Source: Roseimaritima multifibrata
GTDB taxonomy: Bacteria; Planctomycetota; Planctomycetia; Pirellulales; Pirellulaceae
Length of the DNA stretch: 64,000 nucleotides
Assembly: GCF_007741495.1 (NCBI RefSeq)
Contig: NZ_CP036262.1
Span: forward strand, 4,588,001-4,652,000
Direction: 5' to 3'
Shown: one piece after another, positions 9,542-17,840 of the stretch
Position numbering within the stretch: position 1 is the stretch's first letter
Layout of the letters: each line of letters begins with the position of its first letter
The notes under the pieces: model-generated
Told to the model about the DNA's origin: nothing
Database searches by the model: none
Seen by the model: only the letters and a program-made list of their open reading frames with translations
Translations under genes and position numbers: made by a program

Positions 9542-10429
9542 ATGCGAATCGTATCCCTGCTGCCTAGCGCCACAGAAATGGTCTGTGCGCTGGGACTGCG
9601 TCAGTCGTTGGTTGGCGTTACGCATGAGTGCGACTTCCCAGCGGACGTACGAAAACTGCCTGCTGTCACGCGGTCGCTTCTGCCTGCCGATGCATCAAGC
9701 AGCGAAATCGATACCCTTGTTCGCGAGCAGGTTCAAACCAGCAACGCGTTGTATTCGCTTGACACCGAGACGATCCAAGACGTACAGCCCGACCTGATTA
9801 TCACGCAAGCACTCTGTGACGTTTGCGCCGTCGCCGAAAGTGAAGTGAACGCCGCGATCCGAACGTTGCCGAAGCCTCCTCAAGTCCTCAATCTGGAGCC
9901 CCGCAATTTAGCCGATGTCCTTGACTGCCTGCGCGTTATCGGAATCGCAACAGGAACAGAACTGCAAGCAAATCGGGTTCTAAGCCAGCTGGAAAACCGA
10001 ATTGCGGCGGTCGTTCAGCGTTCAGAAAAGATTCAGCACAAACCGCGGACGATGGTGCTGGAGTGGATCGATCCGCCGTTCAGCGCCGGCCACTGGAATC
10101 CCGAACTGGTAGAACTTGCCGGAGGAGTTGAAGTCGTTGGGGTGGCGGGCCAGCGAAGTGTGACCGTCGAATGGAAGAAAGTTGTGGAGGCGGATCCCGA
10201 GGTCCTTGTGATTGCCTGCTGTGGGTTTGACATCGAACGATCGAAGGAGGATTTACCGATCCTTCAGAGATCCGCAGGCTGGCAAAACTTGCGATGCGTC
10301 AAAGACCAACGCGTCCATATCGTGGATGGATCATCGTACTTCAATCGTCCAGGACCTCGCCTGGTCGACAGTTTGGAGATCCTAGCAAGCCTGATACACC
10401 CCGACCCCACAGGATCGTCCAAGCCATGA
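9542..10429 (+). CDS. Cobalamin/iron-chelate-binding periplasmic-type protein, BtuF-like
   Basis: The 295-residue protein is a class III periplasmic-binding fold of the BtuF/FepB type. It starts MRIVSLLPSATEMVCALGL, a common start of BtuF-like proteins. Later motifs are GVTHECDFP, DLIITQALCDVCA, and the C-terminal SYFNRPGPRLVDSLEILA. I chose ATG 9542 because GGAG lies 9 bases upstream and homologues begin with this motif; ATG 9515 is possible. No signal peptide is visible with this start. That is usual for the sub-family found apart from ABC transporters, so a cytoplasmic role, or export by another route, is open. No permease or ATPase gene is adjacent. It converges with the small gene at 10518-10706. 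Confidence 0.85.
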   Translation: MRIVSLLPSATEMVCALGLRQSLVGVTHECDFPADVRKLPAVTRSLLPADASSSEIDTLVREQVQTSNALYSLDTETIQDVQPDLIITQALCDVCAVAESEVNAAIRTLPKPPQVLNLEPRNLADVLDCLRVIGIATGTELQANRVLSQLENRIAAVVQRSEKIQHKPRTMVLEWIDPPFSAGHWNPELVELAGGVEVVGVAGQRSVTVEWKKVVEADPEVLVIACCGFDIERSKEDLPILQRSAGWQNLRCVKDQRVHIVDGSSYFNRPGPRLVDSLEILASLIHPDPTGSSKP

Positions 10430-10517
10430 TCGATCGCCAACGGAGCATGATCCAAACAACGCAGGATAGGAGCGTTTACTACCACCCACGAAAGAAGGCG
10501 CCGGGCGGGAACCGCGT

Positions 10518-10706
10518 CTACTTGAGAACGGCTTTTAGTTCAGCCAATACCTGTTGCGGATTTAGGTTTGCTTTTTCGCAGGCTGTTTGGAGGGTTATCC
10601 CTTCACAAGCGACATCGATTCCCAAGCGATGGAACACGACTGCGGTTTGCGGGTATTCGGTGATCCAGAAAGGTATCGAATCCAATAAATCACATTCATA
10701 CCCCAT
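10518..10706 (-). CDS. Small ScdA_N (DUF542)/DUF1858-like protein
   Basis: This is a 62-residue protein with a convincing Shine-Dalgarno sequence (AAAGGTGAT) just before ATG 10706. The sequence YPQTAVVFHRLGIDVACEG, followed by TLQTACEKANLNPQQVLAEL, matches the layout of the N-terminal domain of RIC/ScdA iron-sulfur repair proteins and of DUF1858. In that layout an alternate-helix segment leads to a Gly-Ile-Asp-x-Cys motif and a helix with AC..A...P..VL.EL. The usual Cys-Cys pair of ScdA_N (DFCCGG) is here Ala-Cys (DVACEG), so one ligand is lost. No hemerythrin domain follows; it is a stand-alone domain. Its role is unknown; a redox or partner-binding function is inference. Confidence 0.6.
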   Translation of the reverse strand: MGYECDLLDSIPFWITEYPQTAVVFHRLGIDVACEGITLQTACEKANLNPQQVLAELKAVLK

Positions 10707-10787
10707 CGATCACCTTTCAATCACGGGAAAACGGCGGTGTGCAACGGATGCGATAAACGAAAAGCATGCTGATCGCCCGCGAGTGCG

Positions 10788-11342
10788 CTACGCGTGCTGA
10801 ATTTCGGCCGCTTTGAAAACCGTTCTGGCCTGCTTGAAACCCATGCGGCGGTAGAGCCTTACGGCGGCGGAGTTCTCGGTGGTGACCTCTAGATGCATCT
10901 TCGCCAAACCGACACGGCGGAATCCTTCTGCAGCTCGAGTCATCAAGACCGTCCCCAGGCCGTGCCCGCGATGTGCCTGCATGACCCCTAAATTCTGGAT
11001 AGCCCCCCAGCCCTCCATACGGAGGCCTTGAACCGTACCGACCGCGACGGCCGGTTCACCTAGAGGGCGATGGCGTAGCAACCAAGTTGCCTCCGGCACA
11101 AACGACGTCCGCCTAGTAATTTCACGCATCAGCTGAAGACAGCCGTCGCGTCGACCAAGGCAGGGGAAGACATTTGCGTCTAATTCACTGCGAAAGCTTT
11201 GGTATTTTGCCAGAGCGTGTTCACTGGACAGCCCATCCGACCAGGGAATCAGTTCATAGTTTGCGGGCAGGGGCGGGGCAGGGTAGAGCGGTTCCGTTAG
11301 ATCCAGCTCCATTCGAAAGCGTTTGAAATAGGTTAGACCCAT
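10788..11342 (-). CDS. GNAT-family N-acetyltransferase
   Basis: The 184-residue enzyme starts at ATG 11342 (MGLTYFKRFRMELDL), preceded by GGGGA. Longer in-frame extensions up to 11723 read as non-coding and overlap the divergent gene. The GNAT acetyl-CoA-binding motif A is clear (IQNLGVMQAHRGHGLGTVLMTRA), with the Q/RxxGxG/A pattern as HRGHGLG. It is followed by the motif B segment (LEVTTENSAAVRLYRRMGFK). The substrate cannot be told. The gene is transcribed away from the metal-transport operon at 11492. Confidence 0.85.
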   Translation of the reverse strand: MGLTYFKRFRMELDLTEPLYPAPPLPANYELIPWSDGLSSEHALAKYQSFRSELDANVFPCLGRRDGCLQLMREITRRTSFVPEATWLLRHRPLGEPAVAVGTVQGLRMEGWGAIQNLGVMQAHRGHGLGTVLMTRAAEGFRRVGLAKMHLEVTTENSAAVRLYRRMGFKQARTVFKAAEIQHA

Positions 11343-11491
11343 CACATTCCCCACGGGTGAAGCGACCAAGCGAGAGTGCTCGATCGTGCAATTCCTAAGT
11401 ATAGCACCCTGCTGGTTATTGAAACGCTGAAAAACTACCTTGTGTGTTCGGCATCCTAACTTTTTGTCCTTACATCTGTCAGAGCCACCCC

Positions 11492-12484
11492 ATGGCGACG
11501 TCCCGTCCGGTATCCATCGCGTTCTTTCTGCTGGCAATCGCTTTGCTGCCAGGATGCAAAAAGAGCGATTCCGCAGCAGAAAACGTTTCGGACCCCAACA
11601 AACGCCCTCAAATTGTGGCCACGACGGGAATGGTAGGGGACCTGGTTCGAGGAATCGTCGGTGAAGCTGCCGACGTGACCGTGCTGATGGGACCAGGCGT
11701 CGACCCGCATTTACACCAACCAAGCCGAAGTGATGCGGTCGCGTTAAGCCAAGCCGATATCGTGATTTACAACGGGCTGCACCTGGAGGGGCAATTGGGC
11801 GAAGTCCTCGAATCGCGAACTTCGCGCGGCGGGCAAACGATCGCTGTCGGTGAAATGCTGCCGAAGAACCAACTGCTAGACGCCGACGGGTCCTGGCACG
11901 ACCCCCATATCTGGATGGATGTAAAATTATGGGCCGATACGATCACGCCGCTTACTGAAAAACTAAGCAAAGCCCTTCCCGACCATGCGGAGACTTTCCA
12001 AGCGTCCGCCGAGGCCTACCGCGAGGAACTGCTAGAGCTGGATCGCTGGGCAGCCACATGCCTGGAATCGATTCCGAAGAAACAACGTGTTCTGATCACC
12101 GCTCACGATGCGTTTCGCTACTTTGGCCGCCGATACGATGTTGAGGTCTTCGGCGTCCAAGGCGTATCGACCACCAGCGAAGCGGGAATTACCGACGTCA
12201 ATCGGTTGGTAAACCTGATTGTCGAGCGGGACGTCAAGGCCGTGTTCTTCGAATCAAGCGTCTCGCCGCGGCAGGTCAAAGCGATCGTCCATGGAGCAAA
12301 CTCACGAGACAAGGAGGTTTCCAGTGACCATGTTCTCTATAGCGATAGCATGGGGCCCGCCGATTCCGATGCCGATACTTACATTGGAATGATCCGCCAC
12401 AACACGCGGACGATAACCGAAGCCTTAGGCGGAACCGTGGTAGACATCCCGACTTCGACCGCCCCAGTTCCCAACGCATCATGA
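11492..12484 (+). CDS. Metal ABC transporter substrate-binding lipoprotein (ZnuA/TroA/MntA family)
   Basis: The 330-residue protein starts at ATG 11492 (MATSRPVSIAFF). The lipobox LLPGC puts the lipidated Cys at residue 22. Cluster A-I features are seen: TTGMVGDLVRGIVG, the first ligand motif GVDPHLHQP (His73/75), a second WHDPHIWMD (His136/139), a third (TAHDAFRYFGRRY) and the final Asp in YSDSMGP. The loop between the first ligands is short and lacks the His-rich stretch of dedicated ZnuA proteins. Mn, Fe or Zn are therefore all possible, with Mn/Fe slightly favoured. Its stop overlaps the ATPase start (ATGA, 12481-12484). The protein sits on the outer face of the cytoplasmic membrane and delivers the metal to the permease at 13393-14292. 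Confidence 0.92.
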   Translation: MATSRPVSIAFFLLAIALLPGCKKSDSAAENVSDPNKRPQIVATTGMVGDLVRGIVGEAADVTVLMGPGVDPHLHQPSRSDAVALSQADIVIYNGLHLEGQLGEVLESRTSRGGQTIAVGEMLPKNQLLDADGSWHDPHIWMDVKLWADTITPLTEKLSKALPDHAETFQASAEAYREELLELDRWAATCLESIPKKQRVLITAHDAFRYFGRRYDVEVFGVQGVSTTSEAGITDVNRLVNLIVERDVKAVFFESSVSPRQVKAIVHGANSRDKEVSSDHVLYSDSMGPADSDADTYIGMIRHNTRTITEALGGTVVDIPTSTAPVPNAS

Positions 12485-13227
12485 GCGAATCGACACCTCC
12501 ATCATCCGCACCGCCACTTGAGGCGATCGGAGTCACGGTCGCCTACCGCAGCACTCCGGTCCTGCAAAACATTTCGTTTGCAACTCCGGCCGGATCGCTG
12601 ACTGCCATCGTCGGTCCCAACGGAGCTGGCAAGAGCACGCTGATCAAAGCGGCATTAAACCTACTGAAAACCGAAGCGGGTGAATTCCGTTTCTTCGGCG
12701 GTAGCTTTCAAGCTTCCAACGGGAGAATCGGATACGTCCCGCAGCGAACCAGCGTCGACTGGGATTTTCCGGTCACCGCCCTGGACGTAGTCTGCATGGG
12801 TTTGTACGGAAAAATCGGTTGGTTCCGCCGAGTCAAACGGAGCCATCGCGATGCGGCCCGCAAGGCATTGGCTCAGGTCGGCATGGAGGCGTTCGAAGAC
12901 CGTCAAATCAGCCAACTATCGGGCGGGCAACAACAACGTGTGTTCCTGGCACGCGCGCTGGTCCAAGATGCCGAGCTGTACCTGATGGACGAACCGCTGG
13001 CTGGCGTCGATGCCGCCACCGAAAAAACCATTATTGAAACGCTGCAAAAACTGCGTGACCAAGGCCGGACCGCGATGGTGGTCCACCATGATCTGCAGAC
13101 GGTTCCCGTCTACTTCGATCGAGTGCTGATACTGAATCGCGAAATCATTGCTGAAGGGGACGTCAAAACAACCTTCAACGCCGAAAACCTAAAAATTGCG
13201 TTTGGCGGTCAATTGCTATTCATGTGA
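12481..13227 (+). CDS. Metal ABC transporter ATP-binding protein
   Basis: This 248-residue ATPase has Walker A (GPNGAGKST), Q-loop (IGYVPQRTSVDWDFPVT), signature (LSGGQQQR), Walker B (LYLMDEPLAGVD) and switch His (MVVHHDL). The Q-loop segment RTSVDWDFPVTALDVV is characteristic of Mn/Zn/Fe importers of the ZnuC/MntB type. The start codon overlaps the stop of the binding-protein gene, so the two are coupled. The permease follows 165 bp downstream, a wider gap than usual. Confidence 0.93.
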   Translation: MSESTPPSSAPPLEAIGVTVAYRSTPVLQNISFATPAGSLTAIVGPNGAGKSTLIKAALNLLKTEAGEFRFFGGSFQASNGRIGYVPQRTSVDWDFPVTALDVVCMGLYGKIGWFRRVKRSHRDAARKALAQVGMEAFEDRQISQLSGGQQQRVFLARALVQDAELYLMDEPLAGVDAATEKTIIETLQKLRDQGRTAMVVHHDLQTVPVYFDRVLILNREIIAEGDVKTTFNAENLKIAFGGQLLFM

Positions 13228-13392
13228 GAAGTCCCTGTTAGGGTCAAGTGATTCAGCGTCGCCGTTCGCTAACGGCAAAACCACATATCCTGAACACTTA
13301 CTTTCGCAGCGTAACAAGCGACCTTTAAAAAACGGCTGATCCTTTCGTCCGCTTATCCTCATTTATCTTTACTGCTGTCTGGTTTTTTCGCT

Positions 13393-14292
13393 GTGAGCCA
13401 AATCGTCGAAATCCTTTCTGCACCAAACACGCGAGTCGTCCTGCTTGGCGTTGCGGCACTTGGTTTTGCCGCCGGCATTGTCGGCACCTACTTGGTCCTT
13501 CGCAGGCGTGCGTTGGCCGGAGACGTTGTCGGGCATGCGGCTTTACCGGGCGTTTCCATCGCGTTCCTGATTTGGTCTGGACTATATCCAACGGCTCCCA
13601 AAAATTTGCTTGTCCTATTGATTGGAGGAGCCATTGCAAGTGCTTTAGGGATGTTAACCACGGCGATCCTACGGCGTTTCGGACGACTGCCTGACGATGC
13701 CGTTTTAGCGATCGTGCTGAGCACTTTTTTCGGCGCCGGAGTGGTTTTGTTGTCCGTCGTCCAGCGAGCTGCCACGGGATCGCAGGCGGGAATCCGCGAA
13801 TTTATCTTTGGCCAAGCCGCCGCGATGCTGCCGTCCGACGTTCACTTGATCATTATCACCGCCACACTTGCCACGCTGTTGTCGACATTGATCATGAAAG
13901 AGTGGACGTTGGTCTGTTTTGACGAAGGGGCCTGCCAGGTGCTGGGGTATCCGGTGCTGGCGATCGATATCGTCATGATGGGACTGGTCGTTTGTGTCTG
14001 TATTGTCGGAATGCAAGCCGTTGGTCTGCTATTGGTCGTCGCCTTGTTGGTCATCCCTCCCAGCGCCGCACGGTTCTGGACCGACCGAGTTCCCTACATG
14101 GCTCCTCTGGCGGGTGTGATCGGCAGCCTATCGGCAGTCTGTGGCGGAGTCATGAGTGCCCTCTTCGACAAGCTGCCTACCGGTGCCGTGATCGTGATCG
14201 CCGCCGCTTCGATATTGGCATTCAGTATGGTATTTGGAACCCGTCATGGCTGGTTGGGATCGCGAAGAGCCTACGCGCCGCAGTCCCAGTAG
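13393..14292 (+). CDS. Metal ABC transporter permease (ABC-3 family)
   Basis: The 299-residue, roughly eight-helix permease of the ZnuB/MntB/TroCD family begins with a GTG at 13393 (VSQIVEILSAPNTR). No better start or Shine-Dalgarno is seen, so the start is uncertain by some residues. Family motifs include GTYLVLRRRALAGDVVGHAALPGV near the N-terminus, the REFIFGQAA segment and the C-terminal VGLLLVVALLVIPPSAARFW. It forms the transmembrane part of the importer with 11492-13227. Only one permease gene is present, so it probably works as a homodimer, as in ZnuBC. Confidence 0.92.
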   Translation: MSQIVEILSAPNTRVVLLGVAALGFAAGIVGTYLVLRRRALAGDVVGHAALPGVSIAFLIWSGLYPTAPKNLLVLLIGGAIASALGMLTTAILRRFGRLPDDAVLAIVLSTFFGAGVVLLSVVQRAATGSQAGIREFIFGQAAAMLPSDVHLIIITATLATLLSTLIMKEWTLVCFDEGACQVLGYPVLAIDIVMMGLVVCVCIVGMQAVGLLLVVALLVIPPSAARFWTDRVPYMAPLAGVIGSLSAVCGGVMSALFDKLPTGAVIVIAAASILAFSMVFGTRHGWLGSRRAYAPQSQ

Positions 14293-14344
14293 CAGCACAG
14301 GTCCGCTAAAGCCCGCTTCGATTCCAATCCGTGCGGTCGTGAGG

Positions 14345-14642
14345 GACGTGCGATAAATAAGTAGTGAATAAGTAGTGAATGTGGCAGGGAGAAAAGGCCC
14401 CATGCCAGCTTGCCTGGCATGGGGCCAAGATTTGAAATTAGTTCGCAGGGCTCCAGGAAAACGCATCCAGTTCGGATTGCCGCTAAAAGCGGCAATCCGA
14501 ACTGGATGCGAAAACCGTGGGGGCAACCACCTCTAATTTGAAATCTTGCGTTCCTGTCGGGTAAACCGACGAGGGGACGTGGCGCGCGGGTGTCTGGCAG
14601 GTGCCAGCTGCTGTCAAAATATCAACTTATTTATCGCACGTC
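14345..14642. mobile_element. MITE-like element of 298 bp with 18-bp perfect terminal inverted repeats and nested hairpins
   Basis: Perfect 18-bp terminal repeats (GACGTGCGATAAATAAGT at 14345-14362, its complement at 14625-14642) bound an element with no protein-coding gene. Inside are a perfect 13-bp-arm hairpin (14396-14426) and a perfect 22-bp-arm hairpin with a 5-base loop (14462-14510). Around the second hairpin lies an imperfect inverted pair AAGATTTGAAATTAG/CTAATTTGAAATCTT, and just inside the left end an 11-bp tandem direct repeat (AAGTAGTGAAT, twice). This nested layout is typical of non-autonomous transposon derivatives. It sits between the metal permease gene and the LRR gene, ending 40 bp before the latter's start, so it may carry that gene's promoter. 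No target duplication is obvious. Confidence 0.6.
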
Positions 14643-14682
14643 TCAAACGACGACCATCGTCCCCCCTTTGCCTAACAGCGTC

Positions 14683-15684
14683 ATGAACGACACGACCAGC
14701 CCCTCCGACACGTCCGACTCCGACGCCGCCAGTTCAAGCACCCCGGTTGCGGCAACGCCTGGTCCCTTGACCATACGAGCGAAGCGGCGGCGACGGATAC
14801 TTATCGGGCTGGGCCTGTTACTGGGGATCGTTGCAGTCACCGGGGGAGGGTACTGGTGGACCCAATCGCGGAATCAGCCTGCAATCATCGAAGAAACGCC
14901 GCAACCTCCCACCCCTGCAGAAGCGGTCGCACAGGCGCTTGCTGCCATGCAAACAGCCACCCCACTCTGGCCGCCTGCCGTGAATACGAACGCTCGGCCA
15001 ACGAAAACCGACACGGCCGAGGACGACACATCGGAAGGTGCCCCGGCCGGCGAAGACTCGGACGCCCCGCTCCCGCCAACCGCAAACTATGACGATCAAC
15101 TATCGAATTCGCTCTTGGAAATTCTCGATATCGAGATCGCAGACAAAGATCTGGCCCCAATTGAGGGGAATCCTGAAATCCTTCAACTCCATATCGACGC
15201 GGGCCGGATTACCGACGAAGGGATCCCCAGCATCGTTTCGCTACCGAATTTGATCGAACTGCGGCTGCGGAAATCGCCGATCGGCGACGCGGGATTGGCC
15301 GCATTGGCCGATTCGCCCAACATGCAGAACTTGCAGATCCTGAACCTGCCACAGGCCGCCTGCACCGCCAGCGGAATCCTGGAGCTGAAAAAGCTAAAAC
15401 GGCTAAGAAACCTCCGATTGGGGAGCCTGAACGCTCGCCCCGAAATTGTTCATGCAATCGTCCAATTGGAGTCATTACGAGCGATTCATCTGATCGATAT
15501 CCCGATTACCGATGCCGGTTTGAAGATCCTGGCGAACATGCCGCGATTGGATTCGCTCTATATCGATGGAGCGGCAGTGACCGCAGGAGGTTGGGAGTGG
15601 GTTTTTCAGAATCACCCGGAAATCCACATTCACATCAACCAAGAACACCATGACCACGATCCCCATCGCCACGAACACAAATGA
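14683..15684 (+). CDS. Membrane-anchored leucine-rich-repeat protein with His-rich C-terminus
   Basis: The 333-residue protein starts at ATG 14683 (MNDTTSPSD). The N-terminal ~45 residues are Ser/Thr/Pro-rich. A basic stretch (RAKRRRR) and one transmembrane helix (about 46-64, LIGLGLLLGIVAVTGGG) follow, so the bulk should lie outside the cytoplasm. Next is an acidic, Pro/Thr-rich linker (about 70-155). Leucine-rich repeats of the planctomycete type (LRLRKSPIGDAGLAAL, LIDIPITDAGLKIL, LYIDGAAVTAGG) fill about 165-310. The last 12 residues (HHDHDPHRHEHK) are strongly His-rich and could bind metal. It lies downstream of the metal ABC importer but is separated from it by the MITE-like element, so a shared function is only a suggestion. 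Confidence 0.75.
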   Translation: MNDTTSPSDTSDSDAASSSTPVAATPGPLTIRAKRRRRILIGLGLLLGIVAVTGGGYWWTQSRNQPAIIEETPQPPTPAEAVAQALAAMQTATPLWPPAVNTNARPTKTDTAEDDTSEGAPAGEDSDAPLPPTANYDDQLSNSLLEILDIEIADKDLAPIEGNPEILQLHIDAGRITDEGIPSIVSLPNLIELRLRKSPIGDAGLAALADSPNMQNLQILNLPQAACTASGILELKKLKRLRNLRLGSLNARPEIVHAIVQLESLRAIHLIDIPITDAGLKILANMPRLDSLYIDGAAVTAGGWEWVFQNHPEIHIHINQEHHDHDPHRHEHK

Positions 15685-15865
15685 CCCGGATTGACCAACC
15701 GGAGGGGCAAACGCTATTTTCTTGACGTCTCGCGGTCTCTGTATGACCCGAGCTTCCATTTTTTTACCGATTAGCATTACGGGCGAAGGGCCATTTATGG
15801 CTCTGGCGTTGGTGAGATTTGCGTCTCGCCAGACGGCTTGGACCGGCTGATCTAGGAGTTTTTTG

Positions 15866-16627
15866 ATGAGCGAAGCAAATACGATTGTTCAGACCATGAT
15901 CGAATCGGGAGTCCACTTTGGACACCGAACGAGCCTCTGGAACCCAAAGATGGCTCCGTACATCTTTGGTCGTAAGAACCAAATTCACATCCTCGACATC
16001 CGCGAAACCCTGCGTGGATTGCTACGAGCCAAAAAATACCTTCAGCAAGTTGCTGAATCGGGCGGCCTGATCCTGTTTGTCGGCACAAAACGCCAAGCGG
16101 GTGAAGCGGTTGAAGAGCATTGCCTGCGTTGCGGAATGCCTTTCGTCGCCGAGCGTTGGTTGGGTGGAACGTTGACCAACTTCCGCACGATCCGCAGCCG
16201 ACTGGGACGTCTGGAAGAACTGGAAAAGATCCGTTCGGGCGAAGCCCTGGACAAGTACAGCAAGAAAATGCAGTCCGCGCTGACTCGCGAATACCGCAAA
16301 ATGTACCGCAACCTTAATGGCTTGCGCAGCATGAACCGGTTGCCTGAGTGCATGGTCATCATCGATCCAGGCAAAGAGCGTAACGCCGTCCGCGAAGCGA
16401 AACGACTGGGAATCCCCACCGTCGCGCTGATCGACACCGACAGCAACCCAGACCTGATCGATCTGCCGATCCCAGGCAACGATGACGGGATCCGCTCGAT
16501 CGAAATCATCATGAAACAACTGGCCGACGCCGTCATCGCAGGCAAGGGAACTCCTGCCGAAGCTGAAAAAGCGGCTCCGGAAGCAGCCCCAGCGGCCGCT
16601 GCCGAATCGACCGAATCGGCTAGCTAA
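15866..16627 (+). CDS. rpsB: 30S ribosomal protein S2
   Basis: The 253-residue protein has the S2 signatures: [18 protein letters not shown] near the N-terminus, [30 protein letters not shown] and [28 protein letters not shown] 15866 follows TAGGAG by 6 bases; a TTG directly before it is not needed. The C-terminus carries an Ala/Glu-rich tail ([19 protein letters not shown]), common in planctomycetes. It is followed 49 bp downstream by tsf, the classical rpsB-tsf order. The 180-bp leader (15685-15865) can form a GGTGAG/CTCGCC hairpin shortly before the gene, a possible autoregulatory site. Confidence 0.98.
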   Translation: MSEANTIVQTMIESGVHFGHRTSLWNPKMAPYIFGRKNQIHILDIRETLRGLLRAKKYLQQVAESGGLILFVGTKRQAGEAVEEHCLRCGMPFVAERWLGGTLTNFRTIRSRLGRLEELEKIRSGEALDKYSKKMQSALTREYRKMYRNLNGLRSMNRLPECMVIIDPGKERNAVREAKRLGIPTVALIDTDSNPDLIDLPIPGNDDGIRSIEIIMKQLADAVIAGKGTPAEAEKAAPEAAPAAAAESTESAS

Positions 16628-16676
16628 ACCAAACTGACACAAATAAGACTCTGACTATTATTTTAAGGAGAATCCT

Positions 16677-17510
16677 ATGTCCACGGTGACCGCCGCGGCC
16701 GTCAAATCTTTCCGTGAGCGTACCGGGCTCCCCCTGATGGACTGCAAACGAGCTTTGCAGGACGCGGGTGGCGACGAAGAGAAGGCAGTTGAACTGCTAC
16801 GCAAGGAAGGCCAGAAACTAGCCGACAAACGCTCTGACCGCGAAACCGCGTTCGGACGATTCGGACAGCACCTCGGAACAGAGAAATCTGTCGGGGCAAT
16901 GGTCGAATTGTTGTGCGAAAGTGCACCTGTTACCCAGAACGAACAGTTCATCCAACTGTCCAACGACTTGGCAACAGCACTAGCTGCTGACGCTTCGATC
17001 GAAACGGCCGATGCACTGCTAGACAAAGAGTCTCCATCGATTCCCGGAACCACACTTCGTCAACAAAAAGACGACTTGTTCAACCGGATTCGCGAAGTCT
17101 TTAACGTCGGACGTATGGCTCGCGTCGAAGGCCCTTGTGGTGGATACACCCACAACGCAGGGACCGTCGCTGGAGTCCTCATCCACGTTGAAGGTGGTAA
17201 CGACGACGCAGCCAAAGACGTTGCAATGCACGTTGCAGCCATGAACCCTGCTGCTCTGTCAGCGGACGAATTGGATCAGGAAGAAGTCGCCAAAGAACGC
17301 GAATTGCTAAAAGCTGCTGCAATCGCCGAAGGCAAACCGGAAAAGATCGTCGACAAAATGGTCGACGGCCGAATGCGGTCCTACTTCGCGGAACGCACCT
17401 TGCTTCAACAGCCATTCGTCAAAGACGACAAGCAAACGGTTGAAGAATACGCCAAGTCGCACGGCATGGTCGTAAAAGCATACCATCACTGGATCCTGGG
17501 CGAGAAATAG
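16677..17510 (+). CDS. tsf: Translation elongation factor EF-Ts
   Basis: The 277-residue protein is the nucleotide-exchange factor for EF-Tu. It starts at ATG 16677 behind a strong AAGGAG. The N-terminal UBA-like domain (VKSFRERTGLPLMDCKRALQ) and the core motifs (HNAGTVAGVLIHVEGG, DVAMHVAAMNP) are clear. The C-terminus (LLQQPFVKDDKQTVEEY) matches the family. The GTGLPLMDCKRAL segment differs from the usual MGMMDCKKAL only slightly. It forms an operon with rpsB and ends in a strong terminator 25 bp downstream. Confidence 0.98.
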   Translation: MSTVTAAAVKSFRERTGLPLMDCKRALQDAGGDEEKAVELLRKEGQKLADKRSDRETAFGRFGQHLGTEKSVGAMVELLCESAPVTQNEQFIQLSNDLATALAADASIETADALLDKESPSIPGTTLRQQKDDLFNRIREVFNVGRMARVEGPCGGYTHNAGTVAGVLIHVEGGNDDAAKDVAMHVAAMNPAALSADELDQEEVAKERELLKAAAIAEGKPEKIVDKMVDGRMRSYFAERTLLQQPFVKDDKQTVEEYAKSHGMVVKAYHHWILGEK

Positions 17511-17535
17511 TCTCCACCAGCCAATCGATGAACCC

Positions 17536-17568
17536 AAAAGCCCGACGCCAAAAGCGTCGGGCTTTTTT
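17536..17568 (+). terminator. Rho-independent terminator of rpsB-tsf
   Basis: A perfect 13-bp stem (17536-17548 with 17554-17566) has a 5-base loop and ends in a six-T run at 17563-17568. It directly follows tsf. Confidence 0.95.
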
Positions 17569-17595
17569 AATACCCCAACACCAGCAAAACCTCCC

Positions 17596-17747
17596 CCAAC
17601 ACCCCAACACCCCAACACCCCAACACCCCATCACTCCTTCACTCCTTCACTCCTTCACTCCTTCACTCCTTCACTCCTTCACTCCTTCACTCCTTCACTC
17701 CGTGTCTCCGTGTCTCCGTGTCTCCGTGTCTCCGTGTCTCCGTGTCT
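17596..17747. repeat. Octanucleotide microsatellite: three consecutive 8-bp arrays in one register
   Basis: Nineteen 8-bp units follow each other without a break: CCAACACC four times (17596-17627), CCATCACT once (17628-17635), CCTTCACT eight times (17636-17699) and CCGTGTCT six times (17700-17747). All units begin with CC and keep the same 8-bp phase. The frame that crosses the array (17528-17809) encodes only a repetitive peptide and is not a gene. The array lies between the rpsB-tsf terminator and the MscS gene. Confidence 0.95.
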
Positions 17748-17840
17748 CCACGCCCCCAATCCCGTATAGCCACCCCCAACCACATTCTGCTATGAGAGCA
17801 AACGAATAAGTCTCGTCATTGTTTGCGAAGGAGCCACCTC

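Noticed and set aside
15721-15760. Promoter TTGACG...TATGAC for rpsB
   Set aside because: The spacing is only 14 bp, too short for a sigma-70 promoter.
17528-17809. 93-aa frame over the microsatellite
   Set aside because: It starts inside the tsf terminator and encodes only an octanucleotide-derived repeat peptide.
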